NCBI RefSeq assembly: GCF_013839445.1
Contig: NZ_JACDIT010000001.1
Coordinates: forward strand, 698,126-762,125
Length of the DNA stretch: 64,000 nt
Origin: Chthonobacter albigriseus
GTDB taxonomy: Bacteria; Pseudomonadota; Alphaproteobacteria; Rhizobiales; Pleomorphomonadaceae
Direction: 5' to 3'
Shown: one piece after another, positions 53,091 to 61,320 of the stretch
Position numbering within the stretch: the first letter of the stretch is position 1
Layout of the letters: each line of letters starts with the position of its first letter
The notes under the pieces: generated by a model
What the model was told of the DNA's origin: nothing
What the model saw: only the letters and a program-made list of their open reading frames with translations
The model's database searches: none
Made by a program: the position numbers and the translations under genes

Positions 53091-54083
53091 ATGGCCGAAC
53101 GTTTTCGAACGATGTGGAAGGGTTTCCTGCGTCTCTCGCTGGTCACGATCCCGGTGCGGATGGTGACCGCCACGCAGGCGGCCAGCGAAATCCACTTCCA
53201 CCAGATCGACCGCAAGACGAACCAGCGGATCCGGTACCAGAAGGTGGTTCCCGGCAAGGGCGAGGTCGACAAGGACGATATCGTCCGCGGCTACGAGATC
53301 GAGCCCGGCAAGTACGTGCTGCTCGAGGATGAGGAGCTGGACGCGGTCAAGATCGAAAGCGCGCACACGATCGAGCTGACGCAATTCGTCGAAGCCTGCG
53401 AGATCGACCCGCTTTATTTCGAGAAGCCCTACTACCTGTTGCCGGACGGCGACGTGGCGGAGGAAGGCTACCGCGTGATCCGCGACGCACTGCGGACGAT
53501 GGGGCGAGTCGGCATCGGCCAGCAGTCGGTGCGCGGGCGGGAGAATCTCGTCACGATCCATCCGGCCGGCGACGGCCTGCTGCTGGAGACGCTCCGCTAC
53601 GAGGAAGAGCTCAAGGAGGCCGACGAGGTGTTCGCCGGGATCGGCAGCAAGCAGCTGCGCGGCGACCTCATCGAGATGGCCAAGGAGTTGATCGAGCGCC
53701 GCTCCGAGCCGTTCGATCCGGACCGCTTCGAGAACCACTACGCCCAGGCGCTCCGCGAGCTGGTCCAGCGCAAGATCGAGACGGGTCGCTCCGTCTCCGT
53801 GGACGAGGACGAGCAGGAGGGCGCGGGGACCGTCGTCGACTTCATGGAGGCGCTGCGCCGGTCGGTCGCCAAGGAGACCGGCGGCAAGGACGCGAGTCCG
53901 AAGCCAGCCGCCACTCCGCCGGCCAAGAGCGCAAAGCCTGCGGCCGAGAAGAAGGCGGCCAAAGCCCCTGCAAAGGCGGCGCCCAAGTCGTCCGCCAAAA
54001 CGGAGGCCAAGCCCGCTGCCAAGGCGGCGAGCCGCCCCGCCGCCAAGAAGGCCGATGAGACGAAGCGGCGGAGGGCCAGCTGA
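53091..54083 (+). CDS. ku: Ku protein, bacterial non-homologous end joining
   Basis: A 330-residue Ku homodimer subunit that encircles DNA ends and recruits LigD. The Ku core (about 5-260) has WKGFLRLSLVTIPVRMVTATQAASEIHFHQIDRKTNQRIRYQKVVPGKGEVDKDDIVRGYEIEPGKYVLLEDEEL, then GRENLVTIHP and ALRELVQRKIE. The last 60 residues are a Lys/Ala/Pro repeat-like tail, a typical lysine-rich DNA-binding extension. Its stop overlaps the ligD ATG by one base. Confidence 0.96.
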   Translation: MAERFRTMWKGFLRLSLVTIPVRMVTATQAASEIHFHQIDRKTNQRIRYQKVVPGKGEVDKDDIVRGYEIEPGKYVLLEDEELDAVKIESAHTIELTQFVEACEIDPLYFEKPYYLLPDGDVAEEGYRVIRDALRTMGRVGIGQQSVRGRENLVTIHPAGDGLLLETLRYEEELKEADEVFAGIGSKQLRGDLIEMAKELIERRSEPFDPDRFENHYAQALRELVQRKIETGRSVSVDEDEQEGAGTVVDFMEALRRSVAKETGGKDASPKPAATPPAKSAKPAAEKKAAKAPAKAAPKSSAKTEAKPAAKAASRPAAKKADETKRRRAS

Positions 54084-56713
54084 TGGCCCGTGCAGCCGGG
54101 AAGTCCCGCACGTCCGACGGGCCCTCCCCTTCGCCTGCCGCACGGCCGACGAGCCCTGAGGAGGCGCTCGCCTCCTACCGCGCCAAGCGCGACTTCTCGC
54201 GCACGGCCGAGCCTGCCGAGGGAGGACTTTCCGGCAAGGGCCTCTTCGTCGTGCAGCACCACTGGGCGCGGCGGGAGCACTACGATTTTCGCCTGGAGCT
54301 CGACGGCGTGCTCCTCTCCTTCGCCGTGACCAAGGGTCCGTCGCTGAACCCGTCCGATCGGCGGCTGGCCGTGCGCACCGAGGACCACCCGATCTCCTAC
54401 GCCGAGTTCGAGGGTACGATCCCGAAGGGCGAATACGGCGGCGGCACCGTGATGCTCTGGGATCGGGGCGTTTGGGCGCCGATGACCGACGACCCGCATG
54501 CGGCCCTTCAGAAAGGCGAGCTCAAGTTCGTCCTCCTCGGCGAGCGCATGAAGGGCGCTTGGGTGCTGGTCCGCATGAACGTGGAGAAGGGCCGGGAGAA
54601 CTGGCTTTTGATCAAGGAAAAAGACGAGTGGGTCGACCGGGAGGTTGATGATTACCCGGCTAAGTACGTCACATCCATCAAGACCGGGCGGACGAAGGAG
54701 GAGATCGAGCAGGAGGAGACGCCGCATTCCTTCGCGCGCGACCGCGCCGAGGCGGAGGAGACCGGCCGTCCATCCAGCGCTCCGAAAGCCGCGGCCGTGG
54801 AGCCGCTGCCTTTCGTTCCGCCGACCCTCTGCTCCGTGCGCAAGTCCGCGCCGGAGGGCGACGACTGGATCCATGAGATCAAATATGACGGATATCGGCT
54901 TCAGGCGGCCGTCTCCGGCGAGACCGTGCACCTCTACACCCGCGAGGGTCTGGACTGGGCCAAGCGCTTTCCCTCCGTCCGGAATGCCCTTTCCGCGCTC
55001 GACCTTTCCGGCGTGCTCCTCGACGGCGAGGCGGTGGTGTTCGACGCGCGCGGGCTCACCGACTTTCCAGGGCTCGTCGACGCGTTGGACGGCCCCGGCA
55101 CGAACATCGCCTACGTGGTGTTCGACATCCTGTTCGCCGCGGGGGAGGACCTGCGCAAGCGGCCGCTCCTGGAGCGCAAGGATCGGCTGGCCGACGTGCT
55201 GGGGAGAGCGGACGGGCAGACGATCCGGATCGCGCCGTTCATGACGGGCAACGGCCCGACCGTGTTCGGGAACGTGGTCGGCGGCGGGGCGGAGGGGATC
55301 ATCTCCAAGCGCGCCGACAGCCCGTATGTTGCCGGGCGGACCTCCGTCTGGGCGAAGGTGAAGGGCGAGAACCGCGAGGACGTGATCGTCGTCGGCATGA
55401 TGCCGTCGGACAAGCGCGCCTTCGCCTCCCTCCACTGCGCGATCGAGGACGGCGACGGCCTGCGTTACGTCGGCGGCGTCGGCACCGGCTTCAGCGCGGC
55501 GGAACTGGAACGGATCGCCGCGCGACTGGAGCCGGACCGGCGCAAGGGTCCGCCGCCGGGGCTGAAGGGGACAGAGAAGGCACCGCGGACGCTGCGGTGG
55601 GTCGAGCCCAAGTATCGGATCGAGGTCCAACTCGCGGGCTGGACGGGCGACGGCAGCCTGAGGCAGGCTCGCTATCTCGGCTGGCGGGAGGATCGCGCGC
55701 CACTCGCCGACGCCGCGCCGAAGCCCAGAGCCAAGACCTTGGCGGCGCGTCAAGCCAAGGAGCCCTCCGTGACCTCCGACAAGCCCAAGCCGGCGCGTCG
55801 CGCCGCAAAACCAAAGGCGGTTTCGGCGGAGCGGAGCGCGATGCTGTCGCGGATCAGCCATCCCGAACGCGTGGTGTTCCCCGAAATCGGCGGCACCAAG
55901 CTCCAGGTGGCGGAGCACTACCTGGCCGTCGCGGACCGCATCATGCCGCATCTTCTCGGGCGGCCCGTCAGCTTCGTGCGCGCGCCGGAAGGCCTATCCG
56001 GCGAGACCTTCTTTCAGCGCCACGTGCTCCCCGGCATGAAGAAGGGCGTCAAACCCGTCCACGATCCGGAGAGCCGGCACGAGGACTACCTCACCATCAC
56101 CGACGTGGAGGGCCTGGTCACGGCCGCCCAGTTCGGCGTCATCGAGCTGCACGGCTGGAACGCGGTCGTGCCGAAGCTCAAGTCGCCAGACCGGATGGTG
56201 TTCGACTTCGACCCGGATGAGGACGTGGGTTTTGAGGCGGTCAAGGAAGCCGCGTTCGCCGTCCGCCAGATCCTCGACGCCGTCGGGCTCGCGAGCTACC
56301 CGATGGCGAGCGGCGGCAAGGGGCTGCACGTGCTCGTGCCGCTCGACGCCACGCAGACCTTCGACGACATCGGCGATTTCACCGGCGGGGTCGCCAAGGG
56401 CATGGCCAAGGCGGAACCCAAGCGCTACGTCGCGGTCGCCTCCAAGGAGCGGCGGAAAGGCCGCATCTACGTGGACTGGCTGCGCAACCGGCCCTACTCC
56501 ACCGCCATCGTGCCCTGGTCCCTGCGCGCCCGGGCCACCGCCTCCGTCGCCGTGCCGCTCGACTGGGACGAGGTGGCCGACCTCGAAGCGCCCAATATGT
56601 TCGGCATGGCGGAAGCCGCGGAGCGTCCGGATCCCTGGACCGACTTCTTCACCCTCCGCCAGCGCATCGACGATCAGGCGCTGAAATTCCTGAAGGCCTC
56701 GCTGAAGGGCTGA
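54083..56713 (+). CDS. ligD: Multifunctional ATP-dependent DNA ligase LigD
   Basis: An 876-residue NHEJ enzyme with domains in the order phosphoesterase, ligase, polymerase/primase. The phosphoesterase (about 30-200) has FVVQHHWARREHYDFRLELDGVL. The ligase (about 235-545) has the adenylated K267 in EIKYDGYR, then EGIISKRADSPYV and WAKVKGE. A basic linker follows. The polymerase (about 590-870) has MVFDFDPDEDVGF with catalytic aspartates and PMASGGKGLHVLVPL. All parts look intact. Coupled to ku by a one-base overlap. Confidence 0.96.
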   Translation: MARAAGKSRTSDGPSPSPAARPTSPEEALASYRAKRDFSRTAEPAEGGLSGKGLFVVQHHWARREHYDFRLELDGVLLSFAVTKGPSLNPSDRRLAVRTEDHPISYAEFEGTIPKGEYGGGTVMLWDRGVWAPMTDDPHAALQKGELKFVLLGERMKGAWVLVRMNVEKGRENWLLIKEKDEWVDREVDDYPAKYVTSIKTGRTKEEIEQEETPHSFARDRAEAEETGRPSSAPKAAAVEPLPFVPPTLCSVRKSAPEGDDWIHEIKYDGYRLQAAVSGETVHLYTREGLDWAKRFPSVRNALSALDLSGVLLDGEAVVFDARGLTDFPGLVDALDGPGTNIAYVVFDILFAAGEDLRKRPLLERKDRLADVLGRADGQTIRIAPFMTGNGPTVFGNVVGGGAEGIISKRADSPYVAGRTSVWAKVKGENREDVIVVGMMPSDKRAFASLHCAIEDGDGLRYVGGVGTGFSAAELERIAARLEPDRRKGPPPGLKGTEKAPRTLRWVEPKYRIEVQLAGWTGDGSLRQARYLGWREDRAPLADAAPKPRAKTLAARQAKEPSVTSDKPKPARRAAKPKAVSAERSAMLSRISHPERVVFPEIGGTKLQVAEHYLAVADRIMPHLLGRPVSFVRAPEGLSGETFFQRHVLPGMKKGVKPVHDPESRHEDYLTITDVEGLVTAAQFGVIELHGWNAVVPKLKSPDRMVFDFDPDEDVGFEAVKEAAFAVRQILDAVGLASYPMASGGKGLHVLVPLDATQTFDDIGDFTGGVAKGMAKAEPKRYVAVASKERRKGRIYVDWLRNRPYSTAIVPWSLRARATASVAVPLDWDEVADLEAPNMFGMAEAAERPDPWTDFFTLRQRIDDQALKFLKASLKG

Positions 56714-56734
56714 GCGGCCGGCCGGGACGCCGAC

Positions 56735-58189
56735 CTACGCCGCCATCTCCGCGATCCGTTCGGCGACGCGCTTGAGGTCGTCAACAAACCGGGCGCGTTC
56801 CAGCCGCTTCATCTCCGGGTCCGGCAGGCGCAGGAGGAAGCTCGGGTGGACTGTGGCGAACACGGTGAGGCCGTCCCGGAATTCCAGGAACTGGCCGCGC
56901 ATCTCGGTGATCTTCACCGGACGGTCGAGCAGAGACTGCAGCGCGGTGCCACCGAGGCCGACGATCAGGCGCGGCTGCACCAACGTGATCTCCTTGGCGA
57001 GCCACCAGCGGCAGGCCTCGATCTCGCCGCCGTTCGGCTTCTTGTGCAGGCGGCGCTTGCCGCGCGGCTCGAACTTGAAGTGCTTCACCGCATTGGTGAC
57101 GTAGCAGCGTGCCCGGTCGATGCCGGCTTCCGTCACCGCCTCGTCGAACACCTGACCCGCAGGCCCGACGAAGGGCCGGCCGACGAGGTCCTCGCGGTCG
57201 CCGGGCTGCTCGCCGACGAACATCACGTCGGCCGCCTGCGGTCCTTCCCCAAACACCGTCTGCGTGGCGTTGGCGTAGAGCGGGCAGCGGCGGCAGCCGG
57301 CCGCCTCCTCGCGCACGCGGTCCAGGTCCGTCGCCTCCGTGTCGGCCATGGCCTCGATCCTTTCACCGTCCCGGATACGGATCCGATCGTGGTAGGCGGG
57401 CGGCAGTGTCGGCGCAGCCGCGATCATGCCGGCCGCGCGCCGCTCCGCGCCCGCGATCAGCGAGGGAATGAGCGCGGCCTCCGGCAGGTTCCGCCAGTAT
57501 TTCTTCGGCATCTCCGCCGTCATCGCCTTCACCTTCAGCCGGGCCGGATTGAAGATGTTGGCGTAGTAGGTGCGCCAGAGATCCTCCGTGGCGTCCTCGC
57601 CGGGCACGTCCTCGCGCCGGCCGCCGGGGCCGAAGGCGAGGGTCTCGGTGTCCCAGACGATCGCCACCCGCGGCGTCAGGATGGTCCAGTGCATCGGGGC
57701 GAAGCGGTCGCGGAAGAAGGGCGCCGCCCGCTCCTCGATGAAATGCTCGGGCTCGAACCAGGCGACGAAACGCTCGCCCTCATCGGTCGGGACCGCGCGG
57801 AAGCGGACGAAGGCGTGCATCTTGTGCACGTCGCGGCCGATCGACTTTTCCATCCGCCGGGCGGCGGACACGTCGGGATCGGTGGCGATCTGCAGCAGCC
57901 GCGGCTCGACGAAGAAGCGGGTGAGAATGCGGTAGAGCAGCGCGAAACGGTCGGGGCTTGAATGGCAGACCACGGCCTCGGCGAGCGGCACGAAGAGGCG
58001 CGGCACCCGCAGCTCCCGCTCCGCGGCGATCGGCGGCGGCAAAGGCTCGTCCGCGGAGAGGAGGTCGCCGGCCGCCTCGCCGACACGCCAGACCACGTCG
58101 GCCGGCGGCACCGCATGCGCCGCCAACCGGCGGGCGGCGTGGCGGAAGCCGGCGAAGTCGGTCTCGTGGGCGAGCCGGACCGTGACCAT
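56735..58189 (-). CDS. udgX: DUF4130-UdgX fusion: uracil-DNA glycosylase-superfamily protein
   Basis: A 484-residue fusion. Residues about 1-240 are a DUF4130/TIGR03915-type domain (FALLYRILTRFF, MHAFVRFRAVP, PHAPMHW-like segment, DLWRTYYANIFNP). Residues about 285-480 are UdgX: iron-sulfur cysteines in AAGCRRCPLY, motif GEQPGDREDLVGRPFVGPAG, the diagnostic KRRLHKKP loop with H382 (the UdgX histidine that links covalently to uracil-excision sites) and VHPSFLLR. The ATG overlaps the radical SAM stop by one base. DUF4130 and radical SAM neighbours are the known UdgX context. Confidence 0.92.
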   Translation of the reverse strand: MVTVRLAHETDFAGFRHAARRLAAHAVPPADVVWRVGEAAGDLLSADEPLPPPIAAERELRVPRLFVPLAEAVVCHSSPDRFALLYRILTRFFVEPRLLQIATDPDVSAARRMEKSIGRDVHKMHAFVRFRAVPTDEGERFVAWFEPEHFIEERAAPFFRDRFAPMHWTILTPRVAIVWDTETLAFGPGGRREDVPGEDATEDLWRTYYANIFNPARLKVKAMTAEMPKKYWRNLPEAALIPSLIAGAERRAAGMIAAAPTLPPAYHDRIRIRDGERIEAMADTEATDLDRVREEAAGCRRCPLYANATQTVFGEGPQAADVMFVGEQPGDREDLVGRPFVGPAGQVFDEAVTEAGIDRARCYVTNAVKHFKFEPRGKRRLHKKPNGGEIEACRWWLAKEITLVQPRLIVGLGGTALQSLLDRPVKITEMRGQFLEFRDGLTVFATVHPSFLLRLPDPEMKRLERARFVDDLKRVAERIAEMAA

Positions 58190-59424
58190 CAGAACAGGCT
58201 CAGCTGTTCGGGCGACGGCGCCAGCTTCGCCTTCAGATCGAGCCGGTCGAGCGCGCTGCCCGGATGCCAGTCCGCCGCCACGACGAACGGGCGCACCGCG
58301 TCGAGCGATTTCACGATCCGCCCGAGATCGGCGAGGCGCAGCGTCGTCCAGCGTCGCGAGGCGATCAGCCGGTCGACCGACTTGACGCCGAGACCCGGCA
58401 CGCGCAGCAGTGTCTCGCGGTCGGCCCGGTTGATGTCGACGGGAAACCGGTCGCGGGTTGACAAGGCCCAGGCAAGCTTGGGATCGACGGTGAGGTCGAG
58501 CATGCCGCCGGGCGCGCCGTCGACGATCTCCTTGCGGTCGAAGCCGTAGAAGCGCATCAGCCAGTCCGCCTGGTAGAGGCGGTGCTCGCGCATCATCGGC
58601 GGCTTCAGGAGCGGCAAGGCGCTGGAGGCGTCCGGGATCGGGCTGAAGGCGGAGAAGTAGACGCGCTTCAGCTGGTAGCTGCCGTAGAGGTTGGCGCTGC
58701 GCTCCAGGATGGTGGCGTCGGTGGTGTCGTCCGCCCCGACGATCATCTGTGTGGACTGGCCCGCGGGCGCGAAGCGGCGGACCTTGGCCTTTGCCTTCTT
58801 CAGGTCCTCGTTGGCCTCGATCCGAGTGCGGAGTGCGCCCATCGCCTGGCGGATCACGGCCGGCTTCTTCTCCGGAGCGAAGCGCTCCACGCTCTCATCG
58901 GTCGGCAGCTCGACGTTGACCGACAGGCGGTCGGCATAGCGGCCCGCGGCGTCGATCAGGTCGTCGCTGGCACCGGGGATCGCCTTCAGGTGGATGTAGC
59001 CGCGGAAATCGTGCTCCTCGCGCAGGAGGGCCGCGACCCGCACCAACTGCTCCATGGTGTAGTCGCTATCCCGGATGATGCCGGAGGACAGGAACAGGCC
59101 CTCGATGTAGTTGCGCTTGTAGAAGTCCAGCGTCAGGCGCACGACCTCCTCCGGCGTGAAGCGGGCGCGCTCCACGTTGGAGGACGAGCGGTTGACGCAA
59201 TAGGCGCAGTCGAAAACGCAGAAATTCGTGAGCAGGATTTTCAGGAGCGAGATGCATCGCCCGTCCGGCGCATAGGCGTGGCAGATGCCCATCCCCTGGG
59301 TGGAGCCAATGCCGGTGGTCTTGCCCGCCTTGCGCTTTTCCGACCCGGAGGAAGCACAGGACGCGTCGTATTTCGCGGCGTCGGACAGAACGGCGAGTTT
59401 GTCCAGGATCGTCTTTGCGGCCAT
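58189..59424 (-). CDS. Putative DNA modification/repair radical SAM protein (TIGR03916-like)
   Basis: A 411-residue protein. The radical SAM cluster motif is CVFDCAYC (C69, C73, C76), with further cysteines at 23, 48 and 57. Near the C-terminus is a helix-hairpin-helix (VDINRADRETLLRVPGLGVKSVDRLIASRRW). The last five residues are QLSLF, an exact bacterial beta-clamp-binding motif. The substrate is probably a DNA lesion or modified base; the family is uncharacterised. First gene of the operon with udgX. A LexA-like box lies 13-27 bases upstream. Confidence 0.92.
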   Translation of the reverse strand: MAAKTILDKLAVLSDAAKYDASCASSGSEKRKAGKTTGIGSTQGMGICHAYAPDGRCISLLKILLTNFCVFDCAYCVNRSSSNVERARFTPEEVVRLTLDFYKRNYIEGLFLSSGIIRDSDYTMEQLVRVAALLREEHDFRGYIHLKAIPGASDDLIDAAGRYADRLSVNVELPTDESVERFAPEKKPAVIRQAMGALRTRIEANEDLKKAKAKVRRFAPAGQSTQMIVGADDTTDATILERSANLYGSYQLKRVYFSAFSPIPDASSALPLLKPPMMREHRLYQADWLMRFYGFDRKEIVDGAPGGMLDLTVDPKLAWALSTRDRFPVDINRADRETLLRVPGLGVKSVDRLIASRRWTTLRLADLGRIVKSLDAVRPFVVAADWHPGSALDRLDLKAKLAPSPEQLSLF

Positions 59425-59436
59425 GTCTCAGCTTAT

Positions 59437-59451
59437 GTTCTTGCTTTGTCC
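59437..59451. promoter_or_regulatory. Candidate LexA (SOS) box before the radical SAM-udgX operon
   Basis: GTTC-TTGCTTT-GTCC on the plus strand. The alphaproteobacterial LexA consensus is GTTC-N7-GTTC, so one base differs. The T-rich spacer and the place 13 bases before the start codon fit a repressor site. Confidence 0.45.
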
Positions 59452-59504
59452 CCTTCTCCAGACCTAGGTCAGAGTCAACCCTTCGGCAAGTCCCCGATGT
59501 CCGG

Positions 59505-59918
59505 TCAGCCGAAAAGAAGCTCCAGGCGGCGCGAGATCAGGTATCCGCCGGCCGCGGCGGAAGCGCTCACGACGATGCCCCAGCCGAGATCCAGGACCGC
59601 GATCGTGACGGGGTAGCCCTGAAGCGTCGCCAGGTTGGTGAGGTCGTAGGTGCCGTAGGCGAGTGCGCCCAGGAAGGCGCCGTAGAAGAGCGCGGTCCAG
59701 ATGCTGCCGGAGGCGATCGCCGGCTGGACGGCGAAGAAGACCAGCCCGGCGGCGTAGAAGAGGTAGAAGGCAAGGGCGACGGCGACGTTGAACTCCGGCT
59801 TCAGCAGCCCGGCGAGTTCGCTGCGGTAGTACGGACCGGCGATCACGCCGAGCCAGAGGCCATCCAGCACCAGGAAGACTGCCAGAACCGAGCCATAGGT
59901 TGTCACGATCTGCCGCAT
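59505..59918 (-). CDS. DUF2177 family membrane protein
   Basis: A 137-residue protein with four membrane helices. LDGLWLGVIAGPYYRSELAGLL, VALAFYLFYAAGLVFFAVQPA, GAFLGALAYGTYDLTNLATLQGYPVTIAVLDLGWG are the DUF2177 hallmarks. Function unknown. The ATG at 59918 follows TAAGGAG by 5 bases. It transcribes toward the radical SAM gene with 80 bases between. Confidence 0.9.
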   Translation of the reverse strand: MRQIVTTYGSVLAVFLVLDGLWLGVIAGPYYRSELAGLLKPEFNVAVALAFYLFYAAGLVFFAVQPAIASGSIWTALFYGAFLGALAYGTYDLTNLATLQGYPVTIAVLDLGWGIVVSASAAAGGYLISRRLELLFG

Positions 59919-60044
59919 GCCCACTCCTTACCGCGCCGCGTACCATCCGAAAGGCGAAGGCAACGGTTTCCGTCATCTTCACGTTCTTCTGTTACGTTGA
60001 TCTCGACGGTTCGGTTCTGCCGAGCGTCCAAGGCGGGAGCCATC

Positions 60045-60395
60045 ATGCACAAATCCCATCGCGCAATGACGAAATCGGGGACTGCTGCAGCGGCCGCCGC
60101 GGCCGATACGATGACCACCCTCGTCCACCGAATGCCGATCCTGTTCGCGCAGCCGAGTGCGGAGAACATGACCGAATGGAACCGCGCGATCGCGGAGAAG
60201 GTCACGGCCGGCTGCTTCGGCGCCTTCTACGCGACCCTCGCCGCGCAAAGCATGGCGATGCGGATGGCCGCCGGCATGGTGGCCTGGGAGATGCTGCCGC
60301 TGGAGATGCTGCGGATCTCGGACGCGGCGACAGAACCGGGATACCGCACCGTGGCGGCCAACGCCAAGCGGCTCGCGCGCCCGGTCCGCCGCTGA
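60045..60395 (+). CDS. Small helical protein of unknown function
   Basis: A 116-residue protein. An Ala run near residues 13-20 precedes a helical part with MPILFAQPSAENMTEWNRAIAEKVTAGCFGAFYATLAAQSMAMRMAAGMVAWEMLPLEM, rich in Met and Ala. The size and amphipathic helices recall phasins only loosely. GGGAG lies 5 bases before the ATG. It is divergent from the DUF2177 gene. Confidence 0.65.
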   Translation: MHKSHRAMTKSGTAAAAAAADTMTTLVHRMPILFAQPSAENMTEWNRAIAEKVTAGCFGAFYATLAAQSMAMRMAAGMVAWEMLPLEMLRISDAATEPGYRTVAANAKRLARPVRR

Positions 60396-60454
60396 GCGCG
60401 GCCCGGTAAATCAGCCAGACCGGCATCCTGAACCAACAACCGTTCGGCAGAAGC

Positions 60455-60479
60455 GGAACCTTGTGCCCGGCTGCCCGTT
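60455..60479 (+). promoter_or_regulatory. Candidate EcfG (general stress sigma) promoter before bphO-bphP
   Basis: GGAAC (60455-60459), exactly 16 bases, CGTT (60476-60479). Exact consensus and correct strand. The leader to the chosen bphO start is about 260 bases. Confidence 0.65.
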
Positions 60480-60614
60480 CTCCTCGCAGAACCGGGCGAC
60501 CGGTCCTCTCGAGGATCCGGCACGGCGCGGCTCCGGTCACGTGTACCGCGCCGTCGTCGGCACCCGGGAGCGCTCCGCCTGTCCGGGCACAGCCGATGAT
60601 GCGATCCCGGGCCA

Positions 60615-60642
60615 TTACAATGCAACTTACATGCATTATGAT
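60615..60642 (+). promoter_or_regulatory. Second promoter-like site with overlapping inverted repeat before bphO
   Basis: TTACAA (60615-60620), 16 bases, TATGAT (60637-60642). The -10 is good, the -35 weak. The inverted repeat AATGCA-N7-TGCATT (60619-60637) lies between and over them, where a repressor could act. Confidence 0.4.
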
Positions 60643-60744
60643 GTTCCGACGAAGCCGATCCTGAAGTCAGGAATGCAGGGCGCGGGTGCGATCCTCTCGG
60701 ACGCTCCCGCTCGGCTTGCCTTTGCGACAGAGGATCAGCCATCC

Positions 60745-61320
60745 ATGCTCCTGGAGCGCCTGAAAGCCGAGACTGCGCCGCTCCACGACCGGGTCGAAGC
60801 GGCGTCCGCCCTGATGAGCCCGGAGCTCACGATCGGCCGCTACATCGACATCCTCGCCGCCTTCCAAGCCTTCCACGCTGCGTGGGAGCCGCGAATCGCA
60901 ACACTGCTTGCCGACGAGGCGCTGTTTGATCCGCGGCGGAAACTGGCGCTCGTGAACCGCGACCTCGCCCACTTCGGGGTCGCGCCTGGCCGACGGTTCC
61001 ATTCTGCGGACTGGCTCGTCGGACGCGCCGAGGCGATGGGATCGCTCTACGTGCTGGAAGGCTCGACGCTCGGCGGGCGGGTCATTGCGCGGCATCTGCA
61101 GCGTCGCTTCGGGCTCGTCGCCGGGGCGGGCGCTGCCTACTTCTCCAGCTACGGTGCGGCGATCGGTCCGATGTGGACAGCGTTCCGGGCACGGCTGGAG
61201 GCCTTTTCAGACCCCGCGCACGACGATGCCATCGTGGCCGGAGCGCAGGCGACCTTCACACGGCTCATCGAGGAACTCGACCGGCATGCGCCGCCGGCGG
61301 CGGCCGGAGAGGTGGCATGA
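60745..61320 (+). CDS. bphO: Biliverdin-producing heme oxygenase
   Basis: A 191-residue heme oxygenase of the bacterial BphO type, opening heme to biliverdin IX-alpha, CO and iron. The proximal histidine is H14 in AETAPLHDRVE. GSLYVLEGSTLGGRVIARHLQRRFG is the distal helix with the flexible glycines. The ATG at 60745 gives the usual family length; the open frame upstream lacks homology. The stop overlaps the phytochrome ATG (ATGA), so chromophore and apoprotein are made together. Confidence 0.93.
   Translation: MLLERLKAETAPLHDRVEAASALMSPELTIGRYIDILAAFQAFHAAWEPRIATLLADEALFDPRRKLALVNRDLAHFGVAPGRRFHSADWLVGRAEAMGSLYVLEGSTLGGRVIARHLQRRFGLVAGAGAAYFSSYGAAIGPMWTAFRARLEAFSDPAHDDAIVAGAQATFTRLIEELDRHAPPAAAGEVA

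Larger units (their letters stand above)
60396..60744 (+). promoter_or_regulatory. Upstream region of the heme oxygenase-phytochrome operon (349 bases)
   Basis: No credible gene is visible. It contains an EcfG-type promoter (60455-60479) and a second promoter-like, palindromic AT-rich site (60615-60642), both listed. Two promoters would allow stress-dependent and housekeeping expression. Confidence 0.6.

Noticed and set aside
59461-59470. Palindrome GACCTAGGTC after the DUF2177 gene, as a terminator
   Set aside because: The two halves leave no loop and no T-tract follows.
59962-59987. AGAAC-N17-CGTT on the minus strand before the DUF2177 gene, as a further EcfG promoter
   Set aside because: The -35 first base, usually G, is A. 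With a whole window to scan, a one-off match in the -35 is too weak.
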